A stretch of 31,185 nucleotides of DNA. It comes from a virus. Positions 7,563 to 15,025 of the stretch are shown in pieces. Location: IMG/VR virus record IMGVR_UViG_3300034068_000633, positions 1 through 31,185 of that record; one strand, 5' to 3'. A program made the translations under genes and the position numbers. The first letter of the stretch is position 1, and every line of letters starts with the position of its first letter. The notes beneath the pieces were generated by a model. That model saw only the letters and a list, made by a program, of their open reading frames with translations. It made no database searches and was not told the DNA's origin.

Positions 7563-8547
7563 AAAAATTAAAAAAGAAAACGAATTAGTTAATATTAGTT
7601 TAATTGATTTGATGGGTAAACTAGATACTAGTAGTACTAAAAAATACACTCAATTTTTGGTTAAAATACTTATAAAAAGTTTTAACAACGATTCGAAATA
7701 TGTACTTAAAGAAGCGTCACCAAGAGAAAGAAAACTTGATGAGGTTTTAGGTGATAATAGTTTTGATAGTTGGATGACAAAGAGATTGATTGGACACCTG
7801 TATGGTTGGGATGAGATGAATTTATTTGTTGAGTTTTGTGACTATATGGAGAGAGGTTTAACTAATGAAAAAGACATTAGTAAATACGATAGTTGGGATA
7901 TGGTCTCAAGTGAGGTGTATATGGCTAAGAATCGTGATCTATTTAAAAAGGCAAAAAAAGAAGTAAAAGTTGTTTATGAGGATGATCAATATTTATGTAT
8001 TAAACCATTAACATATGAAGCATCTGTATCTTATGGGTATCAAACAAAATGGTGTACTGCTTCAGTTCATGACCCTAGTTACTTTTATAATCACTCAAGA
8101 GATGGAGTACTTGTATATGTAATTGATAAAATAAATAATTTTAAATTTGGGTTTTTCCATGGTAAACAACAAATTCATATCTACGATCAAAAAGATGATA
8201 GAATAGATTCAATGGAGACAGGACTTCCGTTTGAATTATTACATAAGTTGTTTAGTGAAATAAAATCTGATGTTAAAGATAAAAATTTTAACTATAAGTT
8301 ATTTAGTGAAAGTGAATTGGAAAAGTTAAAAAAATATCGTGGGTATGAGGAGCCGGAAGAAGAAATGGTTGGTCGTGAAGAACCAATACCGGTAGAAATG
8401 ATGGGGGAGGGGATAATAAATCATGTACAAGAAAGAACCAATGACCTGGGCATTATTCAAGATGAAGGGTTAGAATATTTAAGACAAAGATTACAGACAT
8501 TAAGACCAAGAAACCCTATTGAGGTTGGTGATGATTTACCAATTTAA
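7552..8547 (+). CDS. Phage hypothetical protein with TKWCTA motif
   Basis: 331 residues. The central part contains YGYQTKWCTAS, then FYNHSRDGVLVYVIDK and KFGFFHGKQQIHIYDQKDD. This KWC(T/I)A ... YVI.D pattern is a conserved block in uncharacterised proteins of large phages. The C-terminal third is Glu/Pro-rich and then helical, ending RPRNPIEVGDDLPI. No enzymatic motif is named with confidence. It is the last large gene of its cluster; only the 63-residue gene lies between it and the terminator. Confidence 0.6.
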   Translation: MGIKKIKKENELVNISLIDLMGKLDTSSTKKYTQFLVKILIKSFNNDSKYVLKEASPRERKLDEVLGDNSFDSWMTKRLIGHLYGWDEMNLFVEFCDYMERGLTNEKDISKYDSWDMVSSEVYMAKNRDLFKKAKKEVKVVYEDDQYLCIKPLTYEASVSYGYQTKWCTASVHDPSYFYNHSRDGVLVYVIDKINNFKFGFFHGKQQIHIYDQKDDRIDSMETGLPFELLHKLFSEIKSDVKDKNFNYKLFSESELEKLKKYRGYEEPEEEMVGREEPIPVEMMGEGIINHVQERTNDLGIIQDEGLEYLRQRLQTLRPRNPIEVGDDLPI

Positions 8548-8558
8548 AAAAATATAAT

Positions 8559-8750
8559 ATGAAAACATTTACATTAGATGATGATCAGGTTAAAAAATTG
8601 GATGAGTGGAAAGAACACATAAAGGTTATCTACGGTGAATATGGTCAGTATGAATATAAATTCACCTCAAATGGTATTGGACAAATAGTAGAGGTCTATA
8701 GTAAATTAGCAAATGCAACTTTAGATCTTACAGATGTGAGTAAATGGTAA
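8559..8750 (+). CDS. Small hypothetical protein
   Basis: 63 residues, unrecognised: MKTFTLDDDQVKKLDEWKEHIKV... The N-terminal helix with acidic and Lys residues precedes a strand-rich end. Start is preceded by an A-rich leader, the usual initiation context here. It is followed by a terminator. Confidence 0.6.
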   Translation: MKTFTLDDDQVKKLDEWKEHIKVIYGEYGQYEYKFTSNGIGQIVEVYSKLANATLDLTDVSKW

Positions 8751-8761
8751 AACAAATTATA

Positions 8762-8792
8762 AAACCCCCTTCATTTTGATGGGGGTTTCTAT
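8762..8792 (+). terminator. Rho-independent terminator
   Basis: AAACCCCC (8762-8769) pairs with GGGGGTTT (8781-8788), with a TCA/TGA extension inside the loop region, followed by a T-rich stretch. It ends the cluster before the late promoter at 8802. Confidence 0.8.
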
Positions 8793-8801
8793 TTTATCAC
8801 A

Positions 8802-8809
8802 TATTTATA
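8802..8809 (+). promoter_or_regulatory. Putative phage late promoter TATTTATA
   Basis: TATTTATA is 13 nt before the ATG at 8823, directly after a terminator, so it should serve this gene alone. Confidence 0.6.
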
Positions 8810-8822
8810 TTAAAAACATTTT

Positions 8823-10319
8823 ATGAAAGATAAAAAACTTATACTTGAGGAGTTAAATAGGATTAAAAACCTTATGGGTTACGATCGTTCTAAGACATTA
8901 AATGAACAAGAAGGTTATGAAGGTTATGCTGATATATTAAAAAGTTTAGATAGTGATTCCGGTACTAATATTTATGGGACTTCAGATGGTAAACCAAGAA
9001 GATTTAGGACACCAGATGGTGATATTTTTGATTCTGCCGTTGATAAAGGAAAAACACCTAAAGGTTCAAAATGGATTAATAAACCTGAAAAGGTTATTGA
9101 TGCGGTAAAAGATGTTGCGTCTAATAAAAACGTTCAAACTGCAACAAACACTGTTGGAGGAGGTAAAGTAGTAAAATCAGTCACAGGTATAGGAAAAAAT
9201 GCTGCGTCAAGTGCTGAAGTTGCAGGAGCCGAATCTGCGGTAGGTGCTGAAGTTGCGGGAGCGGAAGCTGCGGTAGGAGCGGAAGCTGCGGTAGGAGCAG
9301 AAGCTGCGGCGGTAGGTGCGGAAACTGCGGCGGTAGTAGGAGGAGCGGAAACCGCGGCAGTAGTAGGAGGAGCGGAAGCTGCGGCGGTGGTAGGAGGAGC
9401 GGAAGCTGCGGCGGTGGTAGGTACTGAGGTCGCGGTAGGGGCAGGAGCGGCCGCTGCGGTTGGTGGTGGTGAAGCGGCAGCGGCTGCGGCTACTTTTTTA
9501 GGTTTAGGTCCTGTTGGTTGGGCAATAATTGGTGTTGCGAGTATCGCGGCTTTAGGTGTTTGGGCGTACACAAAAGACGATAAAATGGGTATGGTTGAAA
9601 AATTATTTGATATTTGTCAATCAAGTAGTGACAAGGATAAGTGGAAAAGATATATGAGTGATACAGAGGTTAAAAAGAATTCAGGGATATTATATCATGC
9701 CATGGAAGGTTTGGGTACAGATGAAGAAGCGGTTTACGGTGTATTCAAATCATTTAAAAGTCCTGGTGATTTTTGTGCGGTAGGTGAAAAATATGAAAAT
9801 ACATTTGGAGAATCTTTGTTAGAGGCGTTAAATGGTGATTTTGATTATGGTTGGGAAGGCATTGCTGAACCATTAGTTGATATGACTAAAAAATACGCAC
9901 AAACTGAATCTGAAGAATATTGTAAAGATCACGTTGAAGAATGTGCTGAGAATTTAAAAAAATATTGTAAAAAAATACCTAACGATCCTAAATGTAACGT
10001 TTTACAATCAGAAGATTTATTAGTAAAGGCTAAAAAATGTGGTCATAAATCTGTGGAAGATTATAAAAACTCTGATTGGAAATGTGATCCAAGTTCATCA
10101 GGTGGTGGTAATGACGGGACAGGAAAAAGTGAGTATGTGAATTGTAATGGTGAATATCATAAAGGATGTAAAGGACCAAGAATAGTGCAATTACAAAAAT
10201 GTTTAGGTGTTGGTGTTGATGGTAAGTTCGGAGAAGAAACGGAAAAGGCATTAGAAGAAAAAACAAAGAACAAAACCATCAATGACGAAGATGTTAAGAA
10301 AATATGTGGTAAAAAGTAA
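8823..10319 (+). CDS. Late virion-type protein: Ala/Gly repeats, membrane segment, annexin-like module, peptidoglycan-binding domain
   Basis: 498 residues. The N-terminal tag MKDKKLILEELNRIKNLMGY leads to KTLNEQ (L-N-E at 26-28). Residues about 132-222 are Ala/Gly/Val repeats (AAVVGGAEA units) written in GC-rich codons. A hydrophobic segment at 227-250 (GPVGWAIIGVASIAALGVWAY) could span a membrane. Residues about 286-341 (AMEGLGTDEEAVY ... TFGESLLEALNGDFD) resemble an annexin repeat. The C-terminus (about 438-497) is a Cys-containing peptidoglycan-binding domain (IVQLQKCLGVGVDGKFGEETEKAL). This set fits a packaged protein that meets membrane and cell wall on infection, or a lysis protein. It is bounded by terminators on both sides. 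Confidence 0.7.
   Translation: MKDKKLILEELNRIKNLMGYDRSKTLNEQEGYEGYADILKSLDSDSGTNIYGTSDGKPRRFRTPDGDIFDSAVDKGKTPKGSKWINKPEKVIDAVKDVASNKNVQTATNTVGGGKVVKSVTGIGKNAASSAEVAGAESAVGAEVAGAEAAVGAEAAVGAEAAAVGAETAAVVGGAETAAVVGGAEAAAVVGGAEAAAVVGTEVAVGAGAAAAVGGGEAAAAAATFLGLGPVGWAIIGVASIAALGVWAYTKDDKMGMVEKLFDICQSSSDKDKWKRYMSDTEVKKNSGILYHAMEGLGTDEEAVYGVFKSFKSPGDFCAVGEKYENTFGESLLEALNGDFDYGWEGIAEPLVDMTKKYAQTESEEYCKDHVEECAENLKKYCKKIPNDPKCNVLQSEDLLVKAKKCGHKSVEDYKNSDWKCDPSSSGGGNDGTGKSEYVNCNGEYHKGCKGPRIVQLQKCLGVGVDGKFGEETEKALEEKTKNKTINDEDVKKICGKK
9217..9490 (+). repeat. GC-rich Ala/Val/Gly/Glu coding repeats
   Basis: Degenerate tandem units of 18 to 27 nt (for example GCGGCGGTGGTAGGAGGAGC followed by GGAAGCT) encode VGAEAA and AAVVGGAEA. 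The base composition is far more GC-rich than the flanking DNA. The variation in unit length suggests slippage or unequal recombination. Confidence 0.85.
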
Positions 10320-10336
10320 AATATTAACACATTTTT

Positions 10337-10367
10337 AAACCCCATCTTACCAGGTGGGGTTTTTTAT
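10337..10367 (+). terminator. Rho-independent terminator
   Basis: AAACCCCA (10337-10344) pairs with TGGGGTTT (10355-10362), 10-nt loop, followed by a T run. It closes the late gene at 8823-10319. Confidence 0.85.
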
Positions 10368-10382
10368 TTGGAATTAATTCAC

Positions 10383-10390
10383 TATATTTG
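10383..10390 (+). promoter_or_regulatory. Host-type -7 box TATATTTG
   Basis: TATATTTG ends 4 nt before the ATG at 10395, the same geometry as at 1679, 20654 and 25390. A perfect TTTG -33 box at the right distance is not present; that region is the T tract of the terminator. Confidence 0.55.
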
Positions 10391-10394
10391 CAAT

Positions 10395-10508
10395 ATGGTA
10401 GGACTTATACTTTTTTTGTTAATCATAATAATCTCTGTTTTTATGGGGAAAATTAATAAAGATAAGGACCATCCATTTAATAAGTTTATAAATGATAGGA
10501 GAAAATAA
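10395..10508 (+). CDS. Very small membrane protein
   Basis: 37 residues. Residues 2-17 are purely hydrophobic (VGLILFLLIIIISVF), followed by a Lys/Asp/Arg-rich tail (KINKDKDHPF). This is a single-span small protein. Its start lies 4 nt after the -7 box, and it overlaps the next gene by 17 nt in another frame. It could be a small lysis or exclusion factor; function unknown. Confidence 0.55.
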   Translation: MVGLILFLLIIIISVFMGKINKDKDHPFNKFINDRRK

Positions 10509-10767
10509 AATATTTGTTATTTTAAATTTTTTAGATACACATTATGGTGAATTAGTGTGTAGTCCAAAAAATCTTTGTTATCATAAAGAAGGTGAGATTT
10601 ATTTTAGATTTAACATAAAAGAAAAGGTTATATATTTGGAATATAAAAATTTTGTTCAACCAATATGTAAAGCGTTAAACATTGATGATGAAATGTTAGA
10701 TGACTTATATGAGATAATTGAAGAATGGATTGAATATGTTTTTAAAATTAAAGGATCAATAATGTAA
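10492..10767 (+). CDS. Hypothetical protein
   Basis: 91 residues, not recognised. Contains ILNFLDTHYGELVCSPKNLC, then strands and an acidic C-terminal helix (DDLYEIIEEWIEYVFKI). It overlaps the small membrane protein and lies 2 nt before the HAD phosphatase gene, in the same transcript. Confidence 0.65.
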   Translation: MIGENKIFVILNFLDTHYGELVCSPKNLCYHKEGEIYFRFNIKEKVIYLEYKNFVQPICKALNIDDEMLDDLYEIIEEWIEYVFKIKGSIM

Positions 10768-10769
10768 TT

Positions 10770-11354
10770 ATGAAAGTATTAGTTCTAGATAACGATGGTG
10801 TAATTTGTCTCTCCAACAATTGGGGTGGACGAACAAAGAAATGGGCGAAATATCGTTCAGCAAATCCTGATTCAAGTAAGGAACGTAAAGATGCTCCGGT
10901 ATCTGTAAGATTTGATGACTTTGATAAGAAAGCGGTTAAAATCCTTAATGAGATCCTTGAAGAGACAGGTGCTGAAATTGTTGTATCGTCTGATTGGAAA
11001 TTACACGCAACTCTTGAAGAACTTGGTGACTACTACGAAAGTCAGGGGATCATCAAACGACCAATTGCGGTAACTACTAATCTTGGTCAGTGTACTTGGT
11101 ATAACGATCAAGTTTGGGTTTGGTCACCAAGATGGAATTTGGAAATGACTCGTGTTATTGAGATTACCCAATACCTACACGATCACCCTGAAGTAACACA
11201 TTGGGTTGCGGTTGACGATCTTAATATGGGTAAGAATGGTGAGGACTGGAAAAACTGGGGAATTGATAATTTTGTTTTAACTCCAAAAAGTAGTGAAGGT
11301 ATTAAACAATTAAGTATTAAAGAAAAAATATTAAAGTTTCTGAGAGATGAGTAA
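10770..11354 (+). CDS. HAD-family phosphatase, SAK RNA-repair type
   Basis: 194 residues. HAD motif I is LDNDGVI (nucleophile Asp7, then Asp9), motif II is IVVSSDWK, and the late acidic motif is WVAVDDLN. The IVVSSDW spacing, long loops and final NFVLTPKSSEGI match the HAD domain first described in Swiss-Army-Knife (SAK) RNA repair proteins, which is predicted to act on 2' or 3' phosphates at RNA ends. The HAD call is firm and the SAK subtype is a judgement from pattern. It overlaps the next gene by 8 nt. Together with the kinase, ligase and CCA-type enzyme it supports an RNA-repair theme. Confidence 0.75.
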   Translation: MKVLVLDNDGVICLSNNWGGRTKKWAKYRSANPDSSKERKDAPVSVRFDDFDKKAVKILNEILEETGAEIVVSSDWKLHATLEELGDYYESQGIIKRPIAVTTNLGQCTWYNDQVWVWSPRWNLEMTRVIEITQYLHDHPEVTHWVAVDDLNMGKNGEDWKNWGIDNFVLTPKSSEGIKQLSIKEKILKFLRDE

Positions 11355-11733
11355 AGATGAAATGAATGAATTTCTTGAATCTATAGGCGGGCTTGAGAAT
11401 GGGTATTACTCAGACAGACCAACTATTAAACACTGCGAGGTGTTTGATGTTGATAGTGGATGGTACCCATTGATTAAAGAACTGATTGAAGATCTAATAA
11501 AACTTGGTTGGGACAAACAATTATGTCAGGTTAAAGAAAAGTTTGGTGGGTTAAGATTTTACATCAATGCCGGATCTGATGAAATTTTTAAAAGAATAAC
11601 ATTGGCTGAAAATCAAAGTTATGAGATTTGTGAAACCTGTGGGGAAAAGGGAGATATGAGAACAGATATTGGTTGGTATAGAACATTATGTAATAAACAT
11701 TATGAAGAACATAAATCAAATATTCAGAAATAA
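11347..11733 (+). CDS. Conserved phage protein with C-terminal zinc-binding Cys/His motif
   Basis: 128 residues. The central CQVKEKFGGLRFYI and C-terminal ICETCGEKGDM ... TLCNKHYEEH blocks are a recurring pair in phage and prophage proteins of unknown function. CxxC plus C..H would bind one zinc. The start overlaps the HAD gene by 8 nt. Confidence 0.65.
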   Translation: MSKDEMNEFLESIGGLENGYYSDRPTIKHCEVFDVDSGWYPLIKELIEDLIKLGWDKQLCQVKEKFGGLRFYINAGSDEIFKRITLAENQSYEICETCGEKGDMRTDIGWYRTLCNKHYEEHKSNIQK

Positions 11734-11743
11734 TAAACATCTA

Positions 11744-12016
11744 ATGGATGAACCTGAAGTTCAAGAACTTGTTGAGTACACAAGAGAACTTGAAGACGAG
11801 GTACTTCAAAGGAAGATTGAGGATTCATACGATAAAGAACATATGTTAAGATCTATGTTATTGGATATATTAACAAGTTGTCGTGACATGGAGGAAACAA
11901 ACGAATTATCAAAAAGATATCCTGGTATGTACGAAAAATGTGATTCTGAATCTTTAATTAAAAATTTAAAGAATTATATTATGGATATGAACGCAAAAAA
12001 TGATTTAAGGATATGA
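11744..12016 (+). CDS. Helical hypothetical protein
   Basis: 90 residues from the ATG at 11744 (MDEPEVQELVEYTREL...); the frame opens earlier inside the previous gene, but this start avoids a 65-nt overlap. It is charged and predicted all-helical, with no known domain. The ATGA overlap with the next gene at 12013 indicates coupling. Confidence 0.6.
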   Translation: MDEPEVQELVEYTRELEDEVLQRKIEDSYDKEHMLRSMLLDILTSCRDMEETNELSKRYPGMYEKCDSESLIKNLKNYIMDMNAKNDLRI

Positions 12017-12324
12017 ATAAGATTGGTTTAAGTGAAAATTGTTTTGGTGTTGATGTTGAGATAGATGATGAATCATTATTTATCCATGAGTACGACAATA
12101 GGAGTCCTGAGATAATAAATGATTTGCAGGATAAATTGATTGATAACCTAAGATCAATAAAAAATAAATTAAGTATGAATGATTGGACAGAGATTGTTCA
12201 TTTGATTCTCAATCATGGAGATGAGTTTGAGTATGATGTTGAGAATTCAACGGATTACGAATCTTGTGATCAGTGTGGTAATTGGAATCATAATCATATA
12301 TATAACAGAAAAAAAAATGAGTAG
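12013..12324 (+). CDS. Small hypothetical protein with CxxC motif
   Basis: 103 residues. N-terminal strands (GVDVEIDDESLFIHEYD) and a helix lead to a C-terminal CDQCGNWNHNH segment that could bind one metal ion with its Cys and His residues. Not recognised. Overlaps neighbours by 4 nt and 8 nt. Confidence 0.6.
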   Translation: MNKIGLSENCFGVDVEIDDESLFIHEYDNRSPEIINDLQDKLIDNLRSIKNKLSMNDWTEIVHLILNHGDEFEYDVENSTDYESCDQCGNWNHNHIYNRKKNE

Positions 12325-12619
12325 AGTAAAATTATTTGTAATTGATGAGAAACCTTATCTTGGATCAACGGAAGAAATTTTTGTTGGGGATGACGCTATT
12401 GTAACGGTAAACGGACAATATCCAATGATTGTTAAGTGTGAAAACGAAACAGTATTAAATTTGATTAAGGATCCAAAATTAACCTTAACAAAAAGTTTTA
12501 AGATCCATGCAAGACCAGATAAGTTGAAACTAACCCCTGAGGATATTGATAGAATATTATCTATTGATGAAGGTGTATGTGAGGTTGAAAATTTTGAAGG
12601 TAGTATTAGGTTTATCTAA
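12317..12619 (+). CDS. Hypothetical protein
   Basis: 100 residues from the ATG at 12317, after a run of seven A (MSRVKLFVIDEKPYLGS...). The open frame extends upstream, but that part is the shadow of the previous gene. Strand-rich N-terminus, then LTPEDIDRILSIDEG helix. No family recognised. Confidence 0.55.
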   Translation: MSRVKLFVIDEKPYLGSTEEIFVGDDAIVTVNGQYPMIVKCENETVLNLIKDPKLTLTKSFKIHARPDKLKLTPEDIDRILSIDEGVCEVENFEGSIRFI

Positions 12620-12629
12620 AAATAATTCA

Positions 12630-12637
12630 TATCTTTG
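12630..12637 (+). promoter_or_regulatory. Host-type -7 box TATCTTTG
   Basis: TATCTTTG matches TAnnTTTG and ends 13 nt before the ATG at 12651. No good -33 TTTG is seen at 19-20 nt, so the promoter is weak or needs help. Confidence 0.45.
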
Positions 12638-12650
12638 ATAAAAATAAGAT

Positions 12651-12875
12651 ATGGTGAAAAAAGCTGAAATATTGAGTCAGGAGTTTAAACTCACGTTTGC
12701 GCAAGATTCGGACTGCCTTAGTACGGAAGATCAATTCTTAACAATCAAAACTGATAACGGTGGTGGTGGTGACTTCTTTGTAATTGAAACAGAAAGATGG
12801 TCGTTTGATTCCTTTGATGAGTTAATTGAGTTGTTTAATAAGTTTAAAGAAAAACACGAAAAAATCAAAGAATAA
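12651..12875 (+). CDS. Small hypothetical protein
   Basis: 74 residues: strand-rich centre with a Gly run (TDNGGGGDFFVIETE) and an acidic/basic C-terminal helix (FDELIELFNKFKEKHEK). No family recognised. It is followed after 5 nt by two lipoprotein genes. Confidence 0.6.
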   Translation: MVKKAEILSQEFKLTFAQDSDCLSTEDQFLTIKTDNGGGGDFFVIETERWSFDSFDELIELFNKFKEKHEKIKE

Positions 12876-12880
12876 AATTT

Positions 12881-13126
12881 ATGAAAAAATTAATGTTTAT
12901 TATGTTATTGGGTATAACTTCCTGTACCATGAAAGAATATAAGTATGAAATTCATGGTAAAGTTAATGTTTCTACTTCAGGTTCAAACCAAATGAGAGAT
13001 GCGATATGGTTAACGGACACAATTAGTTTTGATGGTGATACCGCATATTACTTTAATAGTGACGGGTCTCAGGTAAGAATTAGTCCACCATATACTTTAA
13101 TTAACAAATCTTTAAATAAAAAATAG
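12881..13126 (+). CDS. Phage-encoded lipoprotein
   Basis: 81 residues. The N-terminus MKKLMFIMLLGITSC is a type II signal peptide with lipobox ITSC, so Cys15 should be lipidated. The mature part is about 67 residues, strand-rich (KVNVSTSGSNQ, DTAYYFNSDGSQ). Short phage lipoproteins are known to block the receptor of further phages (for example T5 Llp); that role is inference here. It lies 4 nt before a second lipoprotein gene. Confidence 0.7.
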   Translation: MKKLMFIMLLGITSCTMKEYKYEIHGKVNVSTSGSNQMRDAIWLTDTISFDGDTAYYFNSDGSQVRISPPYTLINKSLNKK

Positions 13127-13130
13127 TAAA

Positions 13131-13394
13131 ATGAAAAAAGTTTTTTTAGCAATTTTAATGGGTGTTATGATAACATCTTGTACAGAAAATTCAAGAGTTA
13201 GAAACTTTGGAGGGGATGGAACCCTTAGATTACCAAAAGGACAAAAGTTGGTTAATATTACTTGGAAAGAAACTCAGCTTTGGTATTTAACAAGACCAAT
13301 GACATCAAAGGACTCTTGTCAAACATATACATTTCAGGAAGAATCGTCTTTGGGTTTGATAGAAGGAACGTACACAATAATTGAAACTAAGTAA
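13131..13394 (+). CDS. Phage-encoded lipoprotein
   Basis: 87 residues with signal peptide MKKVFLAILMGVMITSC (Cys17 in the lipobox). The mature domain has LPKGQKLVNITWKETQLWYL and TYTFQEESSLGLIEGTYTI, a small beta domain that I have seen in many phage proteins without known function. It is paired with the lipoprotein before it. A role at the host surface (exclusion or membrane modification) is plausible but not shown. Confidence 0.72.
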   Translation: MKKVFLAILMGVMITSCTENSRVRNFGGDGTLRLPKGQKLVNITWKETQLWYLTRPMTSKDSCQTYTFQEESSLGLIEGTYTIIETK

Positions 13395-13395
13395 T

Positions 13396-14130
13396 ATGAG
13401 TTTATTTAAAATTTATGAGGTAGGTGGAAAAGTTAGAGATGAGATCTTAGGTCTTCAATCTAAAGACGTTGACTATGTTGCGGTTCCAAGTGATACGTTA
13501 TTGGAAAAGTACAAAAGTGCTCATGAAATGTTTGTTATTTTGGAGACATTCCTTACTAATGAAAAGTTTGAGATATTTCTTTCAACTCCTGATTGTTTCA
13601 CTGTTAGAGCTAAGTTCCCTAAGGATCACAAATATCAAGGTGTTGCAGACTTTGTAATGGCTCGTAAAGAGATTGGGTATGTGGAAGGTACAAGAACACC
13701 TATCGTTGTTCCAGGAACCCTTAAAGATGATTTGGAACGTAGGGATTTCACTGTTAACGCAATGGCAAAAGATGATGATGGTGAGATTATAGATTTGTTT
13801 GATGGAATGAAGGATTTAGGGAAGATGGTTTTAAGTACACCACTACCAACAAAACAAACATTTGATGATGATCCACTTCGTGTCTTAAGAGCAATTAGAT
13901 TTGCAATCACAAAAGGGTTTAGTTTGAAACACTTGGATTACTACATCAACAACTACAATTACGAAACAAAGATGAAGGTTGTTTCTTCTGAAAGAATCCG
14001 TGAGGAGTTGTTGAAATGTTTCAAACACGACACCATGTTGACTTTGGATATGTTAAACGATTACCCAACGTTAAAGAGATATATTTTTGAAAACAAATTA
14101 ATGTGGTTAAAACCCACAATGGAAATTTAA
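13396..14130 (+). CDS. Class II CCA-adding enzyme / poly(A)-polymerase-type nucleotidyltransferase
   Basis: 244 residues from the ATG at 13396. The head-domain motifs of the family are all present: VGGKVRDEILG (residues 9-19), KDVDYV with catalytic Asp24 and Asp26, RRDFTVNAMA, IIDLFDGMKDL and DDPLRVLRAIRFA. The C-terminal body/tail domains of cellular enzymes (about 400 residues) are missing, so this is a compact phage form. The family adds CCA or A residues to tRNA or other RNA 3' ends. It would restore tRNA 3' ends after damage, in line with the RNA ligase and end-processing enzymes in this window. Confidence 0.88.
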   Translation: MSLFKIYEVGGKVRDEILGLQSKDVDYVAVPSDTLLEKYKSAHEMFVILETFLTNEKFEIFLSTPDCFTVRAKFPKDHKYQGVADFVMARKEIGYVEGTRTPIVVPGTLKDDLERRDFTVNAMAKDDDGEIIDLFDGMKDLGKMVLSTPLPTKQTFDDDPLRVLRAIRFAITKGFSLKHLDYYINNYNYETKMKVVSSERIREELLKCFKHDTMLTLDMLNDYPTLKRYIFENKLMWLKPTMEI

Positions 14131-14136
14131 TAAATT

Positions 14137-14376
14137 ATGGAAAATAGAAGTAAACATTACGGAGACGTAGACAAATGGGTAAGAAAAGTAATTGATTCAT
14201 GTGAGACATATGAACAAACTTTTGGTGTAAGAAGTTTGATACTTAATTTTGAGGGTCAAATGTATCGTAATAAAGTTGATCATAACTTAATTTGGTCTGT
14301 TAGATCTTCTTTAGATTTAGAATTGAAATTTAAACGAGATGAACTAAGAAAAAAACAATTAGAGAATGAAGTTTGA
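14137..14376 (+). CDS. Small conserved phage protein
   Basis: 79 residues: WVRKVIDSCETYEQTFGVRSLI ... IWSVRSSLDLELKFKRDELRKKQ. Similar W..KVI.SC.T.EQ proteins are common in phages but have no assigned function. Predicted all-helical and highly charged. It lies 6 nt after the nucleotidyltransferase gene. Confidence 0.65.
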   Translation: MENRSKHYGDVDKWVRKVIDSCETYEQTFGVRSLILNFEGQMYRNKVDHNLIWSVRSSLDLELKFKRDELRKKQLENEV

Positions 14377-14404
14377 AATTATATAAAATGGAAAGTAATA
14401 GAAT

Positions 14405-15022
14405 ATGAATTTTACGAATAGAGAACAGATTGGTGATTTCATTAAGTTTCATAACTTAAATGGAATTGGTGTTGAATTAGGATCCTTCAAAGGGCAATTT
14501 GCGAACACAATATTAAACAATTGGGGTGGAACCTTATTGATGGTTGATGTATGGAGAGAATTACCTCATCAGGAGTATGATGATGTCTCAAACCATAGAG
14601 AACACATTGACGCATATTCTCAGGCTATGGATAACATTAAGGGATTTGAAGATCGTGCTTATATGTTAAGAATGAAGGGTGAACACGCTTGTAATTTCAT
14701 TGAGGATAAATCATTAGATTTTGTGTATATTGATGCTAACCACACATATCAGGCAGTTAAAGAAGATATTAGATTATGGTACCCTAAGGTTAAGTCGGGT
14801 GGTTTGATTATGGGTCATGATTATTTATCTGATTATTTTTATGAGGGTCAAATTGAAAAGGATCAACCTTTATATACTTTCCCTGATGGACAACCTGAGA
14901 AGTCAACATATACAGGAATGTTTGGTGTTAACCCGGCAGTGGATGAATTCTGTCTTAACAACGGATATAAAGTAAATAAAACCGATGAGTTTCTTGCCAG
15001 TTGGTGGTTCATTAAAAAATAG
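14405..15022 (+). CDS. SAM-dependent methyltransferase (Methyltransf_24 type)
   Basis: 205 residues. The SAM-binding loop GVELGSFKGQFA is at about residues 22-33, the acidic second motif is LMVDVWRE, and LDFVYIDANHTYQAVKEDI with GGLIMGHDY forms the later motifs of the family. These enzymes often act on sugars or small molecules in glycan biosynthesis. The next gene, 3 nt away, is a glycosyltransferase, so a shared job in glycan or DNA-base decoration is likely. The substrate is unknown. Confidence 0.85.
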   Translation: MNFTNREQIGDFIKFHNLNGIGVELGSFKGQFANTILNNWGGTLLMVDVWRELPHQEYDDVSNHREHIDAYSQAMDNIKGFEDRAYMLRMKGEHACNFIEDKSLDFVYIDANHTYQAVKEDIRLWYPKVKSGGLIMGHDYLSDYFYEGQIEKDQPLYTFPDGQPEKSTYTGMFGVNPAVDEFCLNNGYKVNKTDEFLASWWFIKK

Positions 15023-15025
15023 TTT

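Noticed and set aside
9134-9571. Minus-strand Ala/Pro/Thr-rich open frame.
   Set aside because: It is the complement of the GC-rich Ala/Gly repeat in the 8823 gene.
12215-12316. Upstream extension of the gene at 12317.
   Set aside because: The extra 34 residues are the frame-shifted shadow of the preceding gene, and an A-rich leader directly precedes the ATG at 12317.
12980-12989. GGTTCAAACC, which resembles a tRNA T-loop.
   Set aside because: It lies within the lipoprotein gene and no acceptor, D or anticodon arms can be built around it.
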